In this document: piece by piece, positions 9,667-18,412 of the stretch
Layout: each line of letters starts with the position of its first letter
Numbering within the stretch: the first letter of the stretch is position 1
Program-made: the position numbers and the translations under genes
Assembly: GCF_030695525.1 (NCBI RefSeq)
Contig: NZ_JAUYSS010000069.1
Coordinates: 60,045-124,044 of the forward strand
Reading direction: 5' to 3'
DNA: 64,000 bases
From: Daejeonella sp.
Lineage (GTDB): Bacteria > Bacteroidota > Bacteroidia > Sphingobacteriales > Sphingobacteriaceae
Notes under the pieces: model-generated
Told to the model about the DNA's origin: nothing
Databases searched by the model: none
What the model saw: only the letters and a program-made list of their open reading frames with translations

Positions 9667-9684
9667 TCATCAAATAAAAAATAT

Positions 9685-10584
9685 ATGATTAACAGAAGAT
9701 CCTTCCTCAAAACTTCAGGGATTATCGCATTGAGTAGTGTTATACCCGGATGTGCAAATTTAATAAATGGATATCCTGCTCTAAAATATCCGCCATTTGG
9801 TTTACAGGTATACACACTATCCAGTATAATTAATGCTTCAGGTGCGGATACTAAAACCGTGCTTAAACAAATTGCTGAACTTGGAATCAAGGAACTTGAG
9901 ACCGCCACAGGATCCGGTGGTTTATATTACAGACATTCTGCGAGAGATTTTGCGTCTATGGTAAATGATTTAGGTTTAAAATGGATAGGTAATCATGTGG
10001 GTGGATTACCGCGTACTGCACAGGTAGCACCGGGCTCAAGAAATCTGAGGGATAATTTGCAACAGATTGTTGATGAAGCAGCTGAAGGCGGATGTGGCTG
10101 GGTAATTTGTTCAAGTTCATCAATCAACACGCTTGATGAGATAAAAAGAACCACTGAAATATTTATAAAAGCAGGTGATGCCGCCGCAAAAAACAAAATG
10201 AAATTTGCCTACCATAACCATCAGTCGGAATTTACAGCCATAGAAGGCATAAGTGCTTTCGACTATGTTTTAGGCAATACTGATAAAAACAAAGTATTTA
10301 TGGAACTGGATCTTGCCTGGGCAACAGCAGCTGGTATGGATCCGGTGGCATTGTTTCAAAAATACCCCTATCGATTTCCATTATGGCATGTTAAAGATCT
10401 AGACAAAATTACCGGAAGGCCTTGCCCTGTTGGTAAAGGCAAGGTGGATTTTAAACATATTTTTGAGAATTCCAGGCTTTCGGGTGTTAAACATGCCTTT
10501 ATTGAGCAGGATGGTGCTAAAAGTATCGATGATCCGGCTTCAAGTGTGGAATGGTTAAAAGCTAATATTTACAATAAATCTTAG
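9685..10584 (+). CDS. Exported sugar-phosphate isomerase/epimerase-like TIM barrel (Tat lipoprotein)
   Basis: The 299-residue protein starts MINRRSFLK, a twin-arginine motif, and the hydrophobic stretch ends in the lipobox-like IPGC, so it may be a Tat-exported lipoprotein. The mature domain is an AP-endonuclease-2/xylose-isomerase-like barrel. Likely metal ligands lie in AYHNHQSEF, MELDLAW, WHVKDLD and FIEQDG. Family members isomerise or epimerise keto-sugars. It closes the operon begun by the ManD-like dehydratase. The substrate is unknown. Confidence 0.82.
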   Translation: MINRRSFLKTSGIIALSSVIPGCANLINGYPALKYPPFGLQVYTLSSIINASGADTKTVLKQIAELGIKELETATGSGGLYYRHSARDFASMVNDLGLKWIGNHVGGLPRTAQVAPGSRNLRDNLQQIVDEAAEGGCGWVICSSSSINTLDEIKRTTEIFIKAGDAAAKNKMKFAYHNHQSEFTAIEGISAFDYVLGNTDKNKVFMELDLAWATAAGMDPVALFQKYPYRFPLWHVKDLDKITGRPCPVGKGKVDFKHIFENSRLSGVKHAFIEQDGAKSIDDPASSVEWLKANIYNKS

Positions 10585-10599
10585 TTGTTCTCCTCGCTT

Positions 10600-10641
10600 A
10601 TTAATCCGGATCAGGCAATTGCCTGCCTTATCCGGATTAAT
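10600..10641. terminator. Nested hairpin overlapping the 3' end of kdsA
   Basis: Perfect 12-bp arms ATTAATCCGGAT (10600-10611) and ATCCGGATTAAT (10630-10641) enclose a 14-bp palindrome, CAGGCAATTGCCTG (10612-10625). On the minus strand this covers the last codons and stop of kdsA. On the plus strand it lies 16 bases after the isomerase-like gene. It probably serves as a bidirectional terminator, although the T-tracts are short. Confidence 0.65.
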
Positions 10642-11423
10642 TTGATTAAAAGGTCTTCCAGCAAATCTAAATGAAGCATATTTGCACCATCTGATTTTGC
10701 TTGCTCAAGGTCCGGATGGGTTTCTATAAATAATCCATCAGATCCAACAGCTATAGCGGCTTTAGCTATTATTTCTATAAGAGCAGGCTTTCCACCTGTT
10801 ATACCACTGGGCTGATTAGGTTGCTGCAGGGAGTGGGTACAATCCATTACCACCGGAACACCAAAGGATTTCATTTCTGGTATTCCCCTGAAATCTACAA
10901 TCATATCCTGATATCCAAAAGTATTACCCCGGTCTGTTAGAATCACATTCAGATTACCAGAATCCTGAACCTTTTCTACTGCAAAGCGCATTGCAGCAGC
11001 AGAAAGAAACTGACCTTTTTTTATATTAATCGTTTTCCCTGTATTAGCGGCAGCAATTAAAAGATCTGTTTGGCGACATAAAAATGCGGGTATTTGTAAT
11101 ACGTCCACATACTCGGCTGCCATTGCAGCCTCATGACTCTCATGAATATCTGTTACCGTGGGAACTGCAAATTCACGACTGACACGGGATAGTATCTTAA
11201 GTGCCTTTTCATCACCAATTCCTGTAAAGGAATCCAGACGTGACCGGTTTGCTTTTCGGTAGGACCCCTTGAATATCAGAGGAATAGCCAGTTTATCGGT
11301 AATATTTACAATGCGTTCTGCTATTTTGAGGGCCATGTCCTCACTTTCTATAGCACAAGGCCCTGCCATTAGAAAAAAATTACCAGAATCGGTATATTTT
11401 ATTTGCGGTATAGTATTAATCAT
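10611..11423 (-). CDS. kdsA: 3-deoxy-8-phosphooctulonate synthase KdsA
   Basis: Condenses arabinose 5-phosphate with phosphoenolpyruvate to Kdo 8-phosphate, the precursor of the lipopolysaccharide inner core. The 270 residues carry MAGPCAIES, KGSYRKANRSR, the TDIHE segment, LTDRGNTFGYQ, DCTHSLQQPN and ETHPDLEQAKSDG. C23 in GPCAIES is the metal-ligand cysteine of the metal-dependent class; E. coli KdsA has Asn there. Its start overlaps the recQ stop by one base (TAATG), so it is translationally coupled to recQ. kdsD, the preceding pathway step, is on the other side of recQ. Confidence 0.96.
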   Translation of the reverse strand: MINTIPQIKYTDSGNFFLMAGPCAIESEDMALKIAERIVNITDKLAIPLIFKGSYRKANRSRLDSFTGIGDEKALKILSRVSREFAVPTVTDIHESHEAAMAAEYVDVLQIPAFLCRQTDLLIAAANTGKTINIKKGQFLSAAAMRFAVEKVQDSGNLNVILTDRGNTFGYQDMIVDFRGIPEMKSFGVPVVMDCTHSLQQPNQPSGITGGKPALIEIIAKAAIAVGSDGLFIETHPDLEQAKSDGANMLHLDLLEDLLIKLIRIRQAIA

Positions 11424-13609
11424 TAATTTCCTAATTCTGAAACAAATTTTATACGCATTAGCTGCACCTCTTCACGTGTATAATCATCTGTACCAAGTTC
11501 AGCCATTGCGGAATCAATCGAATCTGTTTCTGCGGATCTGAAATAAGTGTAAACTTCATCCTGCCTGTCTTCTTCTATCAACTCATCAATGTAATAATTC
11601 AGGTTCAATTTAGTACCGGAGTTTACAATGGTTTCCAACTCTCTTAATATTTCATCATATGTAATTCCTTTAGCGGTAGCTATATCCTCCAAAGCGATCT
11701 GTCGGTCGATATTTTGAATTATCGACACTTTGAGTGCTGATTTATTGGCAGCACTCTTAATCACAAGATCGACCGGGCGGTCGATATCATTATCATCAAC
11801 ATATTTTTTAATGAGCTCAATAAATGCTTGACCGAATTTCAAAGCCTTCCCGGAACCAACTCCATGAATCTGTTTAAGTTCATCCAAAGATACCGGATAG
11901 TGGATGCACATTTCATCCAATGATGGATCCTGAAATACAACAAATGGGGGTAAATTCTTCTGTTTTGCAATTTTTTTCCGAAGTTCTTTTAGCATCTGTA
12001 AAAGCTGGGTATCCAGAGCTCCGCTTTGCTGCTGAGACTCTTCAACTTCATCTTCTGCCTGATCCATCAGATAGTTCAGTATAAACTTCAAAGAATGCGG
12101 ATTTTCAATGAATGAAATACCGGATTTGGTCAGTTTTAATAAGCCATAATTGTCTATATCCTTTTGAACATAATTATTCAGCACTGCCTGACGCAATAAG
12201 GATTTCCATAAAATTTCACCCTGCTCCTTTCCTGAACCGAAAAGGGGATGCTTACTATGCCCATAAGAAGCAACCTGGGCATTTTCAATACCCAACATAA
12301 TATTGATAAAATACTGATCGTCAAACTTTTCACCTAATTCCTTAACCAAGGACAATACATTAAGCAAAGGAGTTTCTGCATCGAAATACTTTTTAGAATG
12401 ACGGCAATTATCACACATATTATTACATCCGGTCTCATTAAAATTCTCTCCGAAATAATGTAATATCTGTTTACGCCGGCATACAGAAGATTCGGCATAA
12501 TCAATTACTTCCTTTAAAATTTGAGTTCCTATTTCCCTTTCAGAAACAGGTTTGTCTTTCATAAACTTCGTTAGTTTATCAATATCTTTTTGCGAATAAA
12601 AAGCAACGCAAATACCTTCACCACCATCCCTGCCTGAGCGTCCAGTTTCCTGATAGTAACCCTCCATGCTCTTTGGTATATCATGATGAATGACATAACG
12701 CACATCCGGTTTGTCAATACCCATACCGAAAGCAATTGTGGCGACGATAACATCTACATCTTCCATCAGAAAATTATCCTGGGTCTCTGCCCTTGTTTTT
12801 GGATCAAGCCCTGCATGGTATGGAAGAGCTTTAATTCCATTTAGCTTTAATGCTTCTGCTACCTCTTCAACCTTTTTACGGCTCAGGCAATAAACGATTC
12901 CTGATTTCCCGGAATTCATTTTAGCATACCTGACAATCTCTTTGATCACATTACGCTTGGCACGTACTTCGTAAAATAAATTTGGCCGGTTAAAGGATGA
13001 TTTAAAAAGAGCCGCATTGTTCATCTGCAGATTTTTCTGAATATCCTGCTGAACCTTTGGGGTTGCAGTGGCAGTAAGTGCAATAATTGGAATATGATCA
13101 CCAATATTGTCAATTACCTGGCGGATTCTACGGTACTCCGGCCGGAAATCATGCCCCCATTCTGAAATACAATGAGCTTCGTCTACAGCGACGAATGAAA
13201 TGGATACCCCTCTTAAAAATTCAACATTTTCTGCTTTAGTAAGTGATTCAGGGGCTACATACAGCAATTTTGTCTCTCCATTGCTAACATCCTCCTTTAC
13301 TTTGGTAATCTCAGATTTATTTAATGAAGAATTTAAGAAATGCGCGATACTATCGGTACCTCCAAACGCACGAAGCTGATCTACCTGATTTTTCATCAGG
13401 GCAATTAAGGGCGATATGACTATGGCAGTACCTTCACTCATCAGGGCCGGCAACTGGTAACAAATCGACTTCCCGCCACCAGTAGGCATTATGACAAAAG
13501 TATCTTTCTTCTGAAGTATACTGGTTATAATTGCCTCCTGATCACCCTTAAAGTTATCAAAGCCAAAAAAATTCTGTAAATTATCAAACAAGGATTTGTT
13601 TATTTCCAT
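11423..13609 (-). CDS. recQ: ATP-dependent DNA helicase RecQ
   Basis: 3'-5' helicase in recombinational repair. The 728-residue protein has Walker A (MPTGGGKSICYQLP), a VDEAHCISEWGHDFR box, the QxxGRxGRDG motif, an RQC zinc module (CRRKQILHYF to CDNC) and an HRDC domain around LDELKQIHGVGSGKALKFG. The last 110 or so residues form an extra helical extension, as in other Bacteroidota RecQ proteins. It is the first gene of a recQ-kdsA unit and is divergent from kdsD. The pairing of a repair helicase with Kdo synthesis is probably positional only. Confidence 0.95.
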   Translation of the reverse strand: MEINKSLFDNLQNFFGFDNFKGDQEAIITSILQKKDTFVIMPTGGGKSICYQLPALMSEGTAIVISPLIALMKNQVDQLRAFGGTDSIAHFLNSSLNKSEITKVKEDVSNGETKLLYVAPESLTKAENVEFLRGVSISFVAVDEAHCISEWGHDFRPEYRRIRQVIDNIGDHIPIIALTATATPKVQQDIQKNLQMNNAALFKSSFNRPNLFYEVRAKRNVIKEIVRYAKMNSGKSGIVYCLSRKKVEEVAEALKLNGIKALPYHAGLDPKTRAETQDNFLMEDVDVIVATIAFGMGIDKPDVRYVIHHDIPKSMEGYYQETGRSGRDGGEGICVAFYSQKDIDKLTKFMKDKPVSEREIGTQILKEVIDYAESSVCRRKQILHYFGENFNETGCNNMCDNCRHSKKYFDAETPLLNVLSLVKELGEKFDDQYFINIMLGIENAQVASYGHSKHPLFGSGKEQGEILWKSLLRQAVLNNYVQKDIDNYGLLKLTKSGISFIENPHSLKFILNYLMDQAEDEVEESQQQSGALDTQLLQMLKELRKKIAKQKNLPPFVVFQDPSLDEMCIHYPVSLDELKQIHGVGSGKALKFGQAFIELIKKYVDDNDIDRPVDLVIKSAANKSALKVSIIQNIDRQIALEDIATAKGITYDEILRELETIVNSGTKLNLNYYIDELIEEDRQDEVYTYFRSAETDSIDSAMAELGTDDYTREEVQLMRIKFVSELGN

Positions 13610-13660
13610 TGCCTGCCTGGAAAAAATTGAAAATGGGTCATAATAATATTCAAAATAACA

Positions 13661-13668
13661 TATTTTTG
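13661..13668 (+). promoter_or_regulatory. -7 box of kdsD
   Basis: TATTTTTG fits TAnnTTTG. It lies downstream of the in-frame ATG at 13633, which argues that translation begins further downstream, at the TTG at 13702. Confidence 0.5.
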
Positions 13669-13701
13669 CGGATAATTATCTATTTATTAAAAAAAAACTC
13701 A

Positions 13702-14667
13702 TTGAAAAGCAATGTTGAAATATTAGAAATCGCAAGAAAAACACTTCTGATTGAAGCTGAAAGTATAAAAAGGCTTGCAGTTCAATTAAATGAAAATTTT
13801 TCAGAATTAGTACATCAAATTCTATACCTAAATGCAAGAGTTATAGTAACCGGCATCGGAAAAAGTGCAATTATAGCTCAAAAAATTGTTGCAACCTTCA
13901 ATTCAACCGGTACCCCATCCATTTTTATGCATGCGGCAGATGCCATTCATGGTGATTTGGGAATGATTCAGAAAGACGATCTGGTGATTTGCATCTCGAA
14001 AAGTGGGAATACCCCCGAAATTAAGGTTTTGATCCCATTATTAAAACGGGGAGGGAATAAATTGGTCGGGATGGTTGGCGATAAGGATTCTTTTTTGGCA
14101 AAACAATCAGACTGGGTGCTCGACATCTCGGTAGAACAGGAAGCCTGCCCAAATAATCTGGCGCCTACAAGCAGCACAACTGCCCAATTGGCTATGGGTG
14201 ACGCCTTGGCAGTTAGCTTGCTCGAATGCCGTGAATTCAGCAGTGCTGATTTCGCTAAGTATCATCCGGGAGGTTCATTAGGAAAGCGTCTCTATCTTAA
14301 AGCAGCCGATCTGGCCGCCCAAAATGAAAAACCGGCAGTATCTTCCGGAGCCAGCGTTAAAGAGGTAATCATTGAAATCACCAAAAGCCGTTTAGGTGCG
14401 GTTGCTGTAGTTGACCATGAAATTCTTAAAGGCATAATTACTGATGGTGACATACGCCGAATGTTGAACAAAAACAGTAGCATTGATGGACTTACTGCAG
14501 CAGATATTATGACAATTTCCCCAAAATACATTGATAAAAACGAACTTGCGGTTAACGCGCTTGAGATATTAAGGGAAAATAATATAACACAGATACTTGT
14601 GGGAACAGGCACAAAATTTGAAGGCTTTATTCATCTTCACGATCTTTTGAAAGAAGGAATCATTTAA
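13702..14667 (+). CDS. kdsD: Arabinose-5-phosphate isomerase (KpsF/GutQ family)
   Basis: Interconverts ribulose 5-phosphate and arabinose 5-phosphate, the first step toward Kdo. From the TTG at 13702 the protein is 321 residues, the family's usual size. An N-terminal SIS domain (VTGIGKSAIIAQKI, HAADAIHGDLGMI, CISKSGNTPEIK, PTSSTTAQLAMGDAL, KYHPGGSLGKRL) is followed by two CBS domains. An ATG at 13633 would add 23 residues without family resemblance and lies upstream of the predicted -7 box. The TTG start is therefore preferred but not certain. It is divergent from recQ and followed after 15 bases by manC. Confidence 0.9.
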   Translation: MKSNVEILEIARKTLLIEAESIKRLAVQLNENFSELVHQILYLNARVIVTGIGKSAIIAQKIVATFNSTGTPSIFMHAADAIHGDLGMIQKDDLVICISKSGNTPEIKVLIPLLKRGGNKLVGMVGDKDSFLAKQSDWVLDISVEQEACPNNLAPTSSTTAQLAMGDALAVSLLECREFSSADFAKYHPGGSLGKRLYLKAADLAAQNEKPAVSSGASVKEVIIEITKSRLGAVAVVDHEILKGIITDGDIRRMLNKNSSIDGLTAADIMTISPKYIDKNELAVNALEILRENNITQILVGTGTKFEGFIHLHDLLKEGII

Positions 14668-14682
14668 AAGCATTAAATCAAT

Positions 14683-15765
14683 ATGAAAAATCATTATGCC
14701 CTGATCATGGCAGGAGGAATTGGCAGCAGATTTTGGCCAATAAGTCGTACTGCCCATCCAAAACAATTTATTGATATACTGGGCTCAGGGAAAACCCTCA
14801 TTCAGCAAACTTATGATCGTTTTATAAAGATCGTACCGAAAAAAAACATCTTTATCCTAACTAATGAATCCTATATTCAGCTGGTAAAAGAACAAATTCC
14901 CGATTTGGATGATTCACAGATTCTGGCAGAACCAATTATGCGGAACACCGCTCCCTGCATCGCTTATGGAAGTCATAAAATTCTTAAACTTAACCCGGAT
15001 GCCTCGATTGTCGTTGCACCTTCTGACCATCTTATTATGGATTCTGAAGAATTTACCCGATGTATAAAAAAATCTCTCGAGACTGCGACAAAATATGATT
15101 GCCTTATTTCATTGGGAATCAAACCTTCAAGACCCGATACCGGATATGGTTATATACAATATAATACAAAAAAAATAGGCGATGATTTCTTTATGGTTAA
15201 AACATTCACTGAAAAACCTAATAAAGAATTAGCCAAAACTTTTATTCAAAGCGGAGATTTTTTATGGAATGCCGGAATTTTTGTCTGGTCGGTAAAAAGT
15301 ATCCTGAATGCCTTTAAAAAATATCTGCCAGAGATGAATGATATTTTCAAGGAAGGGCAATCAGTATATAACACCGAAAAAGAACAGGATTTCGTTCATG
15401 CTGCATTTTCGCAGTGTACCAACCTCTCTATTGATTATGGAATCATGGAAAAGGCTGAAAACGTTTATGTATTACCATCCGAATTTGGCTGGTCAGATCT
15501 TGGAACCTGGGCATCTGTATATGATTTATCAGAAAAGGATTATGTCGGAAACGCTGTAATTCCATCAGAAATGGTCATCATGTATGATTCATCAAATTGT
15601 ATGGTTAAGGTGCCGAAAGGAAAACTAGTAATCATGCAGGGCCTGCACGACTTTATTGTTGTGGAAGAGAATAATACCTTGCTTATTTGCCCAAGAAGCC
15701 AGGAACAGGAAATTAAACAAATCGTAGGTGATGTAAAACAGCGCTTTGGACAGGAGTTTATTTAA
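14683..15765 (+). CDS. manC: Mannose-1-phosphate guanylyltransferase
   Basis: Makes GDP-mannose from mannose 1-phosphate and GTP for envelope glycans. The 360 residues contain only the nucleotidyltransferase domain, without the phosphomannose isomerase half of longer ManC proteins. Signatures are MAGGIGSRFWPISR with PKQF, AEPIMRNTAP, FTEKP, WNAGIFVW and FGWSDLGTW. It follows kdsD by 15 bases, so the two sugar-nucleotide genes are probably one transcript. Its 3' end overlaps the convergent rlmB by eight bases. Confidence 0.94.
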   Translation: MKNHYALIMAGGIGSRFWPISRTAHPKQFIDILGSGKTLIQQTYDRFIKIVPKKNIFILTNESYIQLVKEQIPDLDDSQILAEPIMRNTAPCIAYGSHKILKLNPDASIVVAPSDHLIMDSEEFTRCIKKSLETATKYDCLISLGIKPSRPDTGYGYIQYNTKKIGDDFFMVKTFTEKPNKELAKTFIQSGDFLWNAGIFVWSVKSILNAFKKYLPEMNDIFKEGQSVYNTEKEQDFVHAAFSQCTNLSIDYGIMEKAENVYVLPSEFGWSDLGTWASVYDLSEKDYVGNAVIPSEMVIMYDSSNCMVKVPKGKLVIMQGLHDFIVVEENNTLLICPRSQEQEIKQIVGDVKQRFGQEFI

Positions 15766-16543
15766 TAGTAACCTTTTGCCTTACTGCTTCATAAAGCAAT
15801 ATTCCTGCAGATACTGAAACGTTTAGTGACTCAATCTCTCCATACATTGGAATTTTTGCGAGATGATCAGCAATCCTGATCAATTCGGTAGAAATACCAC
15901 TTTCTTCAGAGCCCATAATGATTGCCGTGGGAACTGTATAATCAACCTGATAAAGATAATCGTTCGTTTTTTCTGTACATGCAACCAGCTGCAAACCAGA
16001 TTCCTGCAAAAATTTTGCTGTTTTAAACAAATTTTCATGACGGCATACAGGTATCTTGTATAATGCTCCGGCAGAGGTTTTAATTGCATCAGGATTGATC
16101 TGTGCCGAACCTTTTGCCGGAACGATTAGTGCATGTACTCCGGCGCATTCTGCTGTCCGGGCAATAGCACCAAAATTTCTAACATCGGTAATACTATCCA
16201 ATATCAAAACAAATGGAACTTCGCCCTTCTCGTAAATAGAAGGAATTATATTTTCAATTTTATCATAGCTTATCGGAGAAATGAATGCAACAGCACCCTG
16301 GTGGTTCTTAGGGGTTAAGCGATTCAGCTTCTCTACAGGAACCAGTTGAAAGCCAATCCCCTGCTCATTTATTAATGCCCGCAGTTCTAAAATTATACCT
16401 CCGGTTAACCCACGCTGCAGGTAGAGGTTCTCAATTTCTTTTCCACTCTTTATTGCCTCAATAATTGCCCGGATTCCGAAAACCATCTGGTTAGACTCAT
16501 GACTTTCACCGTCCCGTCTTCTTTTAAAAGAGTTAGTGTTCAT
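15758..16543 (-). CDS. rlmB: 23S rRNA (guanosine-2'-O-)-methyltransferase RlmB
   Basis: SpoU-class methyltransferase; the E. coli enzyme modifies G2251 in the peptidyl-transferase loop of 23S rRNA. The 261-residue protein has an N-terminal RNA-binding domain (VFGIRAIIEAIKSG) and the SPOUT motifs: VRNFGAIARTAECAG, IIMGSEESGIS and IPMYGEIESLNVSVSAGILLYEAVRQ. It is transcribed toward manC with overlapping 3' ends. SpoU relatives are hard to separate by target, so RlmB is the most likely assignment. Confidence 0.9.
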   Translation of the reverse strand: MNTNSFKRRRDGESHESNQMVFGIRAIIEAIKSGKEIENLYLQRGLTGGIILELRALINEQGIGFQLVPVEKLNRLTPKNHQGAVAFISPISYDKIENIIPSIYEKGEVPFVLILDSITDVRNFGAIARTAECAGVHALIVPAKGSAQINPDAIKTSAGALYKIPVCRHENLFKTAKFLQESGLQLVACTEKTNDYLYQVDYTVPTAIIMGSEESGISTELIRIADHLAKIPMYGEIESLNVSVSAGILLYEAVRQKVTIK

Positions 16544-16816
16544 TTCTACAAATTATAGTAAGCAGCGAAGTTAGATAATATTTCCATTTTCATATAAATG
16601 ACCTATTTTTTTTGAATTAAATCGAAGTTTATCAACATCCTAAAAAGTTATTAACAATTACTATATATTCATTTAAGAGCTTATTTTGGAAATTTCCATA
16701 ATTTTTAAACAATTTATGTTAATAAAAAAGTGATTAAGACAGCTTAAAGCAAATAGTGTTAATTGCTAAAAAAAATCGTTGTGAAAAACTAAAAAAATTC
16801 CGTTTCGATTTTTGTA

Positions 16817-16824
16817 TACTTTTG
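16817..16824 (+). promoter_or_regulatory. -7 box of dnaB
   Basis: TACTTTTG fits TAnnTTTG and ends five bases before the ATG at 16830. If used, the mRNA would be leaderless. No convincing -33 element is seen at normal spacing. The rest of the 286-bp gap upstream (16544-16829) is very AT-rich and shows no gene. Confidence 0.45.
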
Positions 16825-16829
16825 TTGTT

Positions 16830-18395
16830 ATGAGTTTAGAAAAGGATCAGGAATTTAATAAAAGCAACAAAAATACATTTTCAGCTGAGCGTCGTAACAG
16901 GTTGAGTACGATTGCAAGTGGATTGGGGAAGTTACCTCCTCAGGCATTGGATTTGGAAGAAGCTGTTTTGGGTGCTCTGATGCTTGAAAAAGACGCCCTT
17001 TCAGCTGTCATTGACATATTAAAACCCGATATCTTTTACAAAGATAGTCACCAGAAAATTTTTGAAGCTATACAGGCACTATTTCAAAAATCCTCACCTG
17101 TAGATATATTGACAGTTACAGCTCAATTACGTCAGCAGGGCGACCTCGAAATGATTGGTGGGGCATATTACATTACTGAACTCACTAATCGTGTCGCATC
17201 AGCTGCGAACATTGAATATCATGCAAGAATTATTTCACAAAAATTTATTCAGCGGGAGTTGATCAGGATTTCGACAGAAATTATCAGCAATGCCTACGAG
17301 GATACGACAGATATTTTTGATTTACTTGATCATGCTGAAAAGAACCTATTCGATATTGCTCAGAACAATTTAAGGAGAGATTCGAGAAAGATGGATGATA
17401 TCATCCGAGAATCACTTGAAAATCTGGAAAAGATTAAAGATAAAGTAGACGGTTTAACAGGAGTACCTTCCGGATTTACTGCACTTGATCGCATTACCTC
17501 AGGCTGGCAGCCTTCTGATCTGGTGATTATTGCTGCAAGACCTGCAATGGGAAAAACAGCTTTTGTATTGAGTTGTGCACGTAATGCTGCCGTACAATTT
17601 AATAAACCGGTGGTCTTTTTCTCACTCGAAATGTCTTCAGTTCAATTAGTTAACCGACTGATTTCAGGAGAGACGGAAATCGAACAGGAAAAAATCAAAA
17701 AGGGACATTTAGCAGAATGGGAGTGGCAAAAACTTCACTCCAAAATTGGAACACTCACCGAAGCCCCACTATTTATCGACGATACTCCAGCTCTGAATAT
17801 TTTCGAATTCAGAGCAAAATGCAGACGCTTAAAATCTCAATACGATATCCAAATGATCATTATTGACTACCTGCAGCTAATGCATGGTAAAGGTGATGGT
17901 AAAGGTGGCAATCGTGAGCAGGAGATTGGCAGTATTTCAAGAGCTTTAAAATCAGTGGCAAAAGAACTAAATGTACCTGTAATCGCCTTATCTCAGTTGA
18001 GCAGGGCAGTAGAAACACGACCAGGAGCAGCTAAAAAGCCTATGCTATCGGATCTTCGTGAATCCGGATCTATTGAGCAGGATGCCGATATGGTTCTGTT
18101 CCTTTACCGTCCGGAGTATTATGGCTTAACGGAAGATGAACAGGGACGTTCAACTATTGGCATTGGTGAAGTGATCGTTGCAAAGCATAGAAATGGTGAA
18201 ACCGGGACTGTTCCATTACGATTTGTCGGTAAATATGTAAAATTTGTGGATTTGGAAGAAGATTTCAGTAATGCATCTGCAAGTAATCCTAATCCATTTG
18301 CAGGTATAAGCCCTTCGCAGGATTTTGAAAAACCAAACAACTTTATAATTCGTCCTTCAAGAATGGATGATATGGATGATGAACAACCCTTTTAA
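16830..18395 (+). CDS. dnaB: Replicative DNA helicase DnaB
   Basis: Hexameric 5'-3' helicase of the replisome. From the ATG at 16830 it has 521 residues: a DnaB N-terminal domain (PPQALDLEEAVLGALMLE onwards, about 40-140), a linker, and the RecA-like C-terminal domain with Walker A RPAMGKTAF, Walker B MIIIDYLQLM, IALSQLSR and DLRESGSIEQDADMVLFLYRPE. No intein interrupts it. Six in-frame codons upstream of the ATG overlap the -7 box, so 16830 is taken as the start. The acidic C-terminal tail (DDMDDEQPF) is common in this phylum. Confidence 0.97.
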   Translation: MSLEKDQEFNKSNKNTFSAERRNRLSTIASGLGKLPPQALDLEEAVLGALMLEKDALSAVIDILKPDIFYKDSHQKIFEAIQALFQKSSPVDILTVTAQLRQQGDLEMIGGAYYITELTNRVASAANIEYHARIISQKFIQRELIRISTEIISNAYEDTTDIFDLLDHAEKNLFDIAQNNLRRDSRKMDDIIRESLENLEKIKDKVDGLTGVPSGFTALDRITSGWQPSDLVIIAARPAMGKTAFVLSCARNAAVQFNKPVVFFSLEMSSVQLVNRLISGETEIEQEKIKKGHLAEWEWQKLHSKIGTLTEAPLFIDDTPALNIFEFRAKCRRLKSQYDIQMIIIDYLQLMHGKGDGKGGNREQEIGSISRALKSVAKELNVPVIALSQLSRAVETRPGAAKKPMLSDLRESGSIEQDADMVLFLYRPEYYGLTEDEQGRSTIGIGEVIVAKHRNGETGTVPLRFVGKYVKFVDLEEDFSNASASNPNPFAGISPSQDFEKPNNFIIRPSRMDDMDDEQPF

Positions 18396-18412
18396 GTTTA
18401 AAAGAGGTTAAA

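Noticed and set aside
13609..13701. Longer N-terminus for the arabinose-5-phosphate isomerase, including ATG at 13633
   Set aside because: The extra residues do not resemble the family and the best -7 box lies inside this stretch. Some doubt remains because the preferred start is TTG.
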